Source of the DNA: Actinacidiphila sp. DG2A-62
GTDB taxonomy: Bacteria > Actinomycetota > Actinomycetes > Streptomycetales > Streptomycetaceae
Reading direction: 5' to 3'
Length of the DNA: 64,000 bases
NCBI RefSeq assembly: GCF_035825295.1
Contig: NZ_JAYMGI010000002.1
Span: 2,644,001-2,708,000 of the forward strand
The translations under genes and the position numbers were made by a program. Below the pieces are notes generated by a model. It was not told the DNA's origin. It ran no database searches and worked only from the letters and a program-made list of their open reading frames with translations. The stretch's first letter is position 1. Every line of letters starts with the position of its first letter. Shown here piece by piece: positions 58,953 to 64,000 of this stretch.

Positions 58953-60832
58953 TCGAACTGCGGGCAGACCCCACAGTCGAAGCACGGCGTCCAGCGGCAG
59001 TCGTCCACCTCGGTCTCGTCGAGGGCGTCCTGCCAGTCGTCCCAGAGCCAGTCCTTGTCCAGGCCGGAGTCGAGGTGGTCCCAGGGCAGGACCTCCTCGA
59101 CCGTGCGCTCGCGGGTGGTGTACCAGGCGAGGTCGACGCCCTGGGCGGGCAGCACGCGCTCGCACTGGGTGATCCAGCGGTCGTAGGAGAAGTGCTCGCG
59201 CCAGCCGTCGAACCGGCCGCCGTCCTCGTAGACCGCGCGGATCACCGCGCCGACCCTGCGGTCGCCGCGGGAGAGCAGGCCCTCGATGATGCCGGGCTTG
59301 CCGTCGTGGTAGCGGAAGCCGATGTTGCGGGCGTACTTGCGGTCGCCGCGGATCGCGTCGCGCAGCTTCTCCAGCCGCGCGTCGGTCTCCTCGACGCCCA
59401 GCTGCGGCGCCCACTGGAACGGCGTGTGCGGCTTGGGCACGAACCCGCCGATGGAGACCGTGCAGCGGATGTCGTTCTGGCCGGTGACCTCGCGGCCCTT
59501 GGCGATGACGCGCTTGGCCATCTCGGCGATCTGCAGCACGTCCTCGTCGGTCTCGGTGGGCAGGCCGCACATGAAGTACAGCTTCACCTGCCGCCAGCCG
59601 TTGCCGTAGGCGGTGGCGACGGTACGGATCAGGTCCTCTTCGGAGACCATCTTGTTGATGACCTTGCGGATGCGCTCGGAGCCGCCCTCGGGGGCGAAGG
59701 TCAGGCCGGAGCGGCGGCCGTTGCGGGTCAGCTCGTCGGCCAGGTCGATGTTGAACGCGTCCACGCGGGTGGACGGCAGCGACAGGCCGATCTTGTCGTC
59801 CTCGTAGCGGTCGGCGAGGCCCTTGGCGATGTCGGCGATCTCGCTGTGGTCGGCCGAGGACAGCGACAGCAGGCCGACCTCCTCGAAGCCGGTGGCCTTC
59901 AGGCCCTTGTCGACCATCTCGCCGATGCCGGTGATGGAGCGCTCGCGAACCGGGCGGGTGATCATGCCGGCCTGGCAGAACCGGCAGCCGCGGGTGCAGC
60001 CGCGGAAGATCTCCACCGACATCCGCTCGTGCACGGTCTCGGCGAGCGGGACCAGCGGCTGCTTGGGGTACGGCCACTCGTCGAGGTCCATGACGGTGTG
60101 CTTGGACACCCGCCAGGGCACGCCGGAGCGGTTGGGCACCACGCGCGCGATCCGGCCGTCGGGGAGGTACTCCACGTCGTAGAAGCGCGGCACGTACACC
60201 CCGCCGGTGCGCGCCAGGCGCAGCAGCACCTCGTCCCGGCCGCCGGGGCGGCCCTCGGCCTTCCAGGCGCGGACGACCTCGGTGATCTCCAGGACGGCCT
60301 GCTCGCCGTCGCCGATCACCGCGGCGTCGATGAACTCGGCGATCGGCTCGGGGTTGAACGCGGCGTGGCCGCCGGCCAGCACGATCGGGTCGTCCAGGGT
60401 GCGGTCGGCGGCGGACAGCGGGATGCCGGCCAGGTCGAGCGCGGCGAGCATGTTGGTGTAGCCCAGTTCGGTGGAGAAGCTGAGGCCGAACAGGTCGAAG
60501 GCGCGGACCGGGCGGTGGCTGTCCACGGTGAACTGCGGCACGCCGTGTTCGCGCATCAGCGCTTCGAGGTCCGGCCAGACGCTGTAGGTGCGCTCGGCGA
60601 GGACGCCCTCGCGTTCGTTGAGCACCTCGTAGAGGATCATGACGCCCTGGTTGGGCAGGCCCACCTCGTACGCGTCGGGGTACATCAGCGCCCATCGCAC
60701 GTCGGCGCCGTCCCAGTCCTTGACGGTGGAGTTCAGCTCACCGCCGACGTACTGGATGGGCTTCTGGACATGCGGGAGAAGTGCTTCCAGGCGGGGGAAG
60801 ACCGTCTCGACAGGCATCTCGGGGACTCTCAT
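58871..60832 (-). CDS. TIGR03960-type B12-binding radical SAM protein, tail replaced by the element
   Basis: 653 residues from ATG 60832; ATG 60817 (MPVETVFPRLEALLPHVQKP) is equally plausible. A B12-binding domain (FGLSFSTELGYTNMLAALDL, IVLAGGHAAFNPEP) precedes the radical SAM core, with cluster motif CTRGCRFC in VEIFRGCTRGCRFCQAG, then LTFAPEGGSERIRKVINKM and VKLYFMCGLPTETDEDV. A C-terminal Cys motif CRWTPCFDCGVCPQFD follows. The last 25 residues (WPQLSPTAGKSLLPLTPINT and on) come from the integrated element and replace the native tail now at 57213-57303. Reaction unknown; the usual partner is the TIGR03936 protein. Confidence 0.93.
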   Translation of the reverse strand: MRVPEMPVETVFPRLEALLPHVQKPIQYVGGELNSTVKDWDGADVRWALMYPDAYEVGLPNQGVMILYEVLNEREGVLAERTYSVWPDLEALMREHGVPQFTVDSHRPVRAFDLFGLSFSTELGYTNMLAALDLAGIPLSAADRTLDDPIVLAGGHAAFNPEPIAEFIDAAVIGDGEQAVLEITEVVRAWKAEGRPGGRDEVLLRLARTGGVYVPRFYDVEYLPDGRIARVVPNRSGVPWRVSKHTVMDLDEWPYPKQPLVPLAETVHERMSVEIFRGCTRGCRFCQAGMITRPVRERSITGIGEMVDKGLKATGFEEVGLLSLSSADHSEIADIAKGLADRYEDDKIGLSLPSTRVDAFNIDLADELTRNGRRSGLTFAPEGGSERIRKVINKMVSEEDLIRTVATAYGNGWRQVKLYFMCGLPTETDEDVLQIAEMAKRVIAKGREVTGQNDIRCTVSIGGFVPKPHTPFQWAPQLGVEETDARLEKLRDAIRGDRKYARNIGFRYHDGKPGIIEGLLSRGDRRVGAVIRAVYEDGGRFDGWREHFSYDRWITQCERVLPAQGVDLAWYTTRERTVEEVLPWDHLDSGLDKDWLWDDWQDALDETEVDDCRWTPCFDCGVCPQFDTWPQLSPTAGKSLLPLTPINTGREGK

Positions 60833-60944
60833 CAACGGGTGCGAGGGAAGGTGACCCTCAAGGGTACCCGAGCCGCCGCGGAGCCCGGGGCGGCGGCGGG
60901 GGCGGGCGGCTCGGGGGCGGCAGGGGGCGGCGGGCGCGTCCGGC

Positions 60945-62657
60945 TCAGGGCGCCTGGCGCGCGGCTTGCCAGACCTCGGGCAGGCGGGCCTCGGCGTCGG
61001 CCGCGAGCGCGCGTTCGCGGCGGATGATCGCGTCGTACGGCGCCGGGTCCTCCCCCGCCGCGACGGCGGCGGCGCGCAGGGCGGCGACGGCGGTGCGGCA
61101 CATCACGCTGTCCTGGTGCTCGCCGAGGAGTTGCTGCACCTGCTTCATCCGGGTGGTGTGGGCGGCGGCTTCGGCGCCGAGCACGGCCTCGGCGGCCTCG
61201 GCGGAGTACCGCGCGCGCTTGGCCTCCTTGCGGGCTTCGTGCAGCGCGGTGTCGCGCGCGTCGCCCGGGTCCGTCGCGAGGGCTTCCTCGACGCCGAGCC
61301 GCAGCCGCGCGTGGTCGCGCCGCAGGACGGCCGCGGCGGCGGGCGCGGCGGGTGCCGCGGCGGCGCGCAGGTAGGGCGGGGCGGCGAGCAGCGCCTGGAA
61401 GGCGTCGAGCAGGGCGAAGTAGCGGGCGCCGGCCATCTCGGGCGGTGCGCCGGCGGTGGCGCTCGCGTTCGCGTTCGCGCGAGGCGTGCGGGCGGGGGCC
61501 GTACGGTCCGGCGTCGCGTACGTGCCGATACGGCGGCGGGCGGCGTCGGCGGCAGCGGCCGTGAGCGGCGAGGACTGTGAGTCGGATTCGGCGTGGGGTC
61601 CGGCGTGGGGTCCGGCGTGGGGTCCGGCGTCGGATGCGGCGTGCAGTTCGGCGTCGAGTTCGGCGAGCCTGCGGTGCAGGCGCTCGGCGAGGACCTCGCG
61701 GTCGCGTTCGCCGCCGAGCGCGGCGGCGCACCACTTCAGCTCGGCGCCCAGCGGGTTCGTGGCGGTGCGGTCCAGTTCCCGGCGGAAGCTCTTGAGCGCG
61801 CTGCGGGCGCGGCGGGTGGCGACGCGCATGCGGTGCACCGCGTCCTCCTCGGCGCGGCGCACCGCGGGGTCGAGGGCGAGCAGCGCGGCGTACTGGGCGT
61901 GCAGGTACGCGAGCGCGACGTCGCCGGCGGTCCGCAGGGCGCGCGGCGGGCGCGGGGCCGGGGTGACGCGGTCGCCGAGGGCGCGGGCGAGTTTGGAGCG
62001 GGACGCGGAGGGGCGGGCGCCGGCGGCGAGCAGGCGTTCCTCGATCGCGTCGAGCAACGCGGGGTCGCCGCGGCCGAGTTCGACCTCGATCTCGGCCCAG
62101 CGCTGGGCGCCGGGGTCAGCGGTGACCTCGTCGTAGGCGATCTCGGCGAGGGCGCCCGCTCCGGCGCCGGCGTCGATATCGGCGGCGATGTCGGCGCTGC
62201 TGCCGGCGCTGGCGCTCGCGTCGAGGAGGAGGACCCGGCGGCGGGTGGTGCGCAGGCGGACGACGGGGGTCAGGGGGCGGCCCCTGATCAGCGCGGCGAC
62301 CTCCGCGCGGAGTTCGGCGGGCGGGGCGTCGGGGTCGCCGGCCCCGTCCGCTTCCGCGTCCCCGAGCGGGGCGTGCACCTCGGTGCGGGCGTCGGCGGTC
62401 GCGGTGGGGAGCTTCAGGTGCCAGCCGGCGTCGTCTCCGCCGGTCCGGCGGCGCAGGGTGACGCGGTGGGCGGCGAGGTCCAGCGCGGGCGTGTCGTAGT
62501 ACACGGCGTCCAGCCGGACGGGGGCTTCCTCGCGGGTGTCCGCGACGCCGGCCAGATCCAGCCGCTCGTACGTCGCGTCGGCGTCCGCGACATCCGCGAC
62601 ATCCGCGGCGTCCGCGATGTCGTACTTCCGTTCCGTCTCCGTGAACCTGCGGCCCAT
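60945..62657 (-). CDS. CYTH and CHAD domain-containing protein
   Basis: 570 residues from ATG 62657. The CYTH domain opens with the ExExK motif (RRFTETERKYD) and continues with LDAVYYDTPALDLAAHRVTL and RRRTGGDDAGWHLKLP. The CHAD domain has its conserved His/Arg helices in DAVHRMRVATRRARSALKSF and LHEARKEAKRARYSAEAAEA. CYTH-CHAD proteins bind or hydrolyse inorganic triphosphate and polyphosphate; CHAD binds polyP granules. Two low-complexity insertions stand out: ADAADVADVADAD near the start and GPHAGPHAGPHA, coded by three 12-bp direct repeats, in the CHAD part. Confidence 0.92.
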   Translation of the reverse strand: MGRRFTETERKYDIADAADVADVADADATYERLDLAGVADTREEAPVRLDAVYYDTPALDLAAHRVTLRRRTGGDDAGWHLKLPTATADARTEVHAPLGDAEADGAGDPDAPPAELRAEVAALIRGRPLTPVVRLRTTRRRVLLLDASASAGSSADIAADIDAGAGAGALAEIAYDEVTADPGAQRWAEIEVELGRGDPALLDAIEERLLAAGARPSASRSKLARALGDRVTPAPRPPRALRTAGDVALAYLHAQYAALLALDPAVRRAEEDAVHRMRVATRRARSALKSFRRELDRTATNPLGAELKWCAAALGGERDREVLAERLHRRLAELDAELHAASDAGPHAGPHAGPHAESDSQSSPLTAAAADAARRRIGTYATPDRTAPARTPRANANASATAGAPPEMAGARYFALLDAFQALLAAPPYLRAAAAPAAPAAAAVLRRDHARLRLGVEEALATDPGDARDTALHEARKEAKRARYSAEAAEAVLGAEAAAHTTRMKQVQQLLGEHQDSVMCRTAVAALRAAAVAAGEDPAPYDAIIRRERALAADAEARLPEVWQAARQAP

Positions 62658-62767
62658 GCTCGACCGTAACACCTCCCCCTCCCCCTGACGCCGGGCGTGA
62701 CCTGCTCAGGGGCGCGGGGAACCGCGCGAGCGACCGCGGCGCGGGGCCGGTTGCCGCGCGGGAGGCG

Positions 62768-63964
62768 TCACGCCGACATGGGCCGCTGCATCTTCACCGA
62801 CTGCAGCAGCCCTATGGCGATGCAGTTCGCGAACATGGAGGACCCTCCGTAGGAGACGAAGGGCAAGGGGATGCCGGTGACCGGCATGATGCCGAGGGTC
62901 ATGCCGATGTTCTCGAAGGACTGGAACGCGAACCACGCCACCACCCCGGCGGCGACGATCGTGCCGTAGAGGTCCGTCGCGTTGCGCGCGATCGCGCAGC
63001 CGCGCCAGAGGATGACGCCGATCAGCGCGATGATGAACACCGCGCCGACGAAGCCGAGTTCCTCGCCGGCCACGGAGAACACGAAGTCCGTCTGCTGCTC
63101 GGGCACGAACTGCCCGGTGGTCTGGCTGCCGTGGAACAGTCCCTTGCCGAGCAGCCCGCCGGAGCCGATCGCGATCCGCGCCTGGCTGGTGTTGTAGCCG
63201 ACGCCCGAGGGGTCCAGCGCCGGGTTGGCGAACGCGGCGAACCGGTCGATCTGGTACTTGTCGAGGATGCCGAGCTGCCAGACCAGCAGCGACCCGACGA
63301 TGCCCGCGCCGATGAGGCCGAACACCCAGCGGTTGGACGCGCCGGAGGCGAGCAGCACGCCGAGGATGATGACGGCGAGCACCATCACCGAGCCGAGGTC
63401 CGGCATCATCAGGATGATCACCACCGGCACCGCGGCCAGGCCCAGCGCCTGGAGCACCGTGCGGTGGTCGGGGTGCGCCTTGTCGCCCGCGTCGACCCGC
63501 GCCGAGAGCACCATCGCCATGCCGATGATCAGCGAGACCTTCACGAACTCCGAGGGCTGCAGGGAGAAGCCGCCGCCGATGACGATCCAGGAGTGGGCGC
63601 CGTTGACGGTGGAGCCCAGCGGGCTGAGCACGGCGAGCAGGCCCAGCAGCGAGAGCCCGTAGAGGAACGGCACGATGCTGCGCATCCGCCGGTGCCCTAT
63701 GGCGACCGCGCCGGCGCCCAGGCCCAGGCCGATGCCGGCGTTCATCAGGTGCCGGATCAGGAAGTAGTACTGGTCGCCGTGGGTGAGGCTGGTGCGGTTG
63801 CGGGTCGCGGAGTAGACCAGCAGCGTGCCGATGCCGCACAGCACCAGGGACGCGAACAGCAGCAGCCAGTCCATCCGGCGCACCAGGGAGTCGCGCGCGA
63901 ACAGCTTGCCGAGCGCGGACTTCTCCGGCGAGAACCGGCGGACGGAGTAGGTGTGCGCGCTCAT
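62768..63964 (-). CDS. rodA: Rod shape-determining protein RodA (SEDS glycan polymerase)
   Basis: 398 residues from ATG 63964, which overlaps the upstream stop (ATGA). Ten or so TM helices with the SEDS pattern: GTLLVYSATRNRTSLTHGDQ, GSTVNGAHSWIVIGGGFSLQ, PSEFVKVSLIIGMAMVLSAR, MMPDLGSVMVLAVIILGVLL, QARIAIGSGGLLGKGLFHGS, PEQQTDFVFSVAGEELGFVG, and PVTGIPLPFVSYGGSSMFAN. It polymerises lipid II with the PBP2 transpeptidase encoded just upstream; in Streptomyces this mre-linked gene (sfr) acts in spore-wall synthesis. Confidence 0.96.
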   Translation of the reverse strand: MSAHTYSVRRFSPEKSALGKLFARDSLVRRMDWLLLFASLVLCGIGTLLVYSATRNRTSLTHGDQYYFLIRHLMNAGIGLGLGAGAVAIGHRRMRSIVPFLYGLSLLGLLAVLSPLGSTVNGAHSWIVIGGGFSLQPSEFVKVSLIIGMAMVLSARVDAGDKAHPDHRTVLQALGLAAVPVVIILMMPDLGSVMVLAVIILGVLLASGASNRWVFGLIGAGIVGSLLVWQLGILDKYQIDRFAAFANPALDPSGVGYNTSQARIAIGSGGLLGKGLFHGSQTTGQFVPEQQTDFVFSVAGEELGFVGAVFIIALIGVILWRGCAIARNATDLYGTIVAAGVVAWFAFQSFENIGMTLGIMPVTGIPLPFVSYGGSSMFANCIAIGLLQSVKMQRPMSA

Positions 63965-64000
63965 GCCGTGTACTTCCTGCCGTACAGCAGCTTCTCGGTG
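63961..64000 (-). CDS. C-terminal codons of penicillin-binding protein 2 (partial)
   Basis: Only the last 12 codons are in the window: TEKLLYGRKYTA then TGA, overlapping the rodA ATG as ATGA. The identity rests on the conserved pbp2-rodA order and the coupling, since the fragment itself is too short for a family call. Confidence 0.55.
   Translation of the reverse strand, partial: TEKLLYGRKYTA

Overview
The window is about 64 kb of very GC-rich actinobacterial chromosome and almost certainly comes from a Streptomyces or a close relative. The evidence is strong G/C bias at third codon positions, frequent GTG starts, XRE/MmyB and MFS pairs, and a gene order that follows the conserved leuS - nadD - proA/proB - obgE - rpmA - rplU - rne - rodA block of Streptomyces. 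Most genes lie on the minus strand.

Layout. (1) 1-9.9 kb: end of an unknown membrane-anchored protein, holA, a small protein, an HTH regulator/MFS operon with a clear repeated operator, the comEA-comEC DNA-uptake pair (coupled by an ATGA overlap) and a DegV protein. (2) 10-13.3 kb: leuS, with what looks like a leucine-rich leader peptide followed by an intrinsic terminator, i.e. an attenuator. (3) 13.3-19.8 kb: a secreted S53 peptidase, then an Old Yellow Enzyme, an MFS exporter and an XRE regulator bracketed by two near-identical tRNA-Ala(GGC) genes. (4) 20-30.2 kb: phosphatase, rsfS, a degenerate LytR/LCP-type protein with ten YDTG-type repeats, nadD, M48 protease, two membrane proteins sharing an N-terminal motif, proA and proB. 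(5) 30.5-41.7 kb: a cell-envelope glycopolymer cluster (galU, galE, a GT2-TagF fusion, GT4, acyltransferase, two more GT2 enzymes, a GtrA flippase). (6) 41.7-49.7 kb: obgE, rpmA, rplU, a repeat-rich RNase E/G and a radical-SAM-associated protein. (7) 50-57.2 kb: an accessory stretch with DoxX, TetR/SRPBCC, an arsenic module (arsR-arsC and divergent arsM, no efflux pump), a carboxymuconolactone decarboxylase-like protein, and HxlR with an NAD(P)-binding protein. (8) 57.2-64 kb: a large serine recombinase integrated into the 3' end of a B12-binding radical SAM gene, then a CYTH/CHAD protein, rodA and the last codons of a PBP2 gene.

The most striking observation is at 57.2-58.95 kb. A roughly 1.65 kb element consisting essentially of one serine recombinase gene has split the radical SAM gene near its 3' end. 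The displaced original C-terminus still lies on the far side of the recombinase. The element supplies a divergent tail of the same pattern that keeps the radical SAM reading frame complete.

A caution about the sequence: six single-base frameshifts interrupt five otherwise well-preserved genes (MFS, comEC, leuS, OYE, and rne twice). Because leuS is essential and rne is otherwise perfectly conserved, I read these mainly as base-calling errors rather than real pseudogenes. Coordinates for these genes span both frames.
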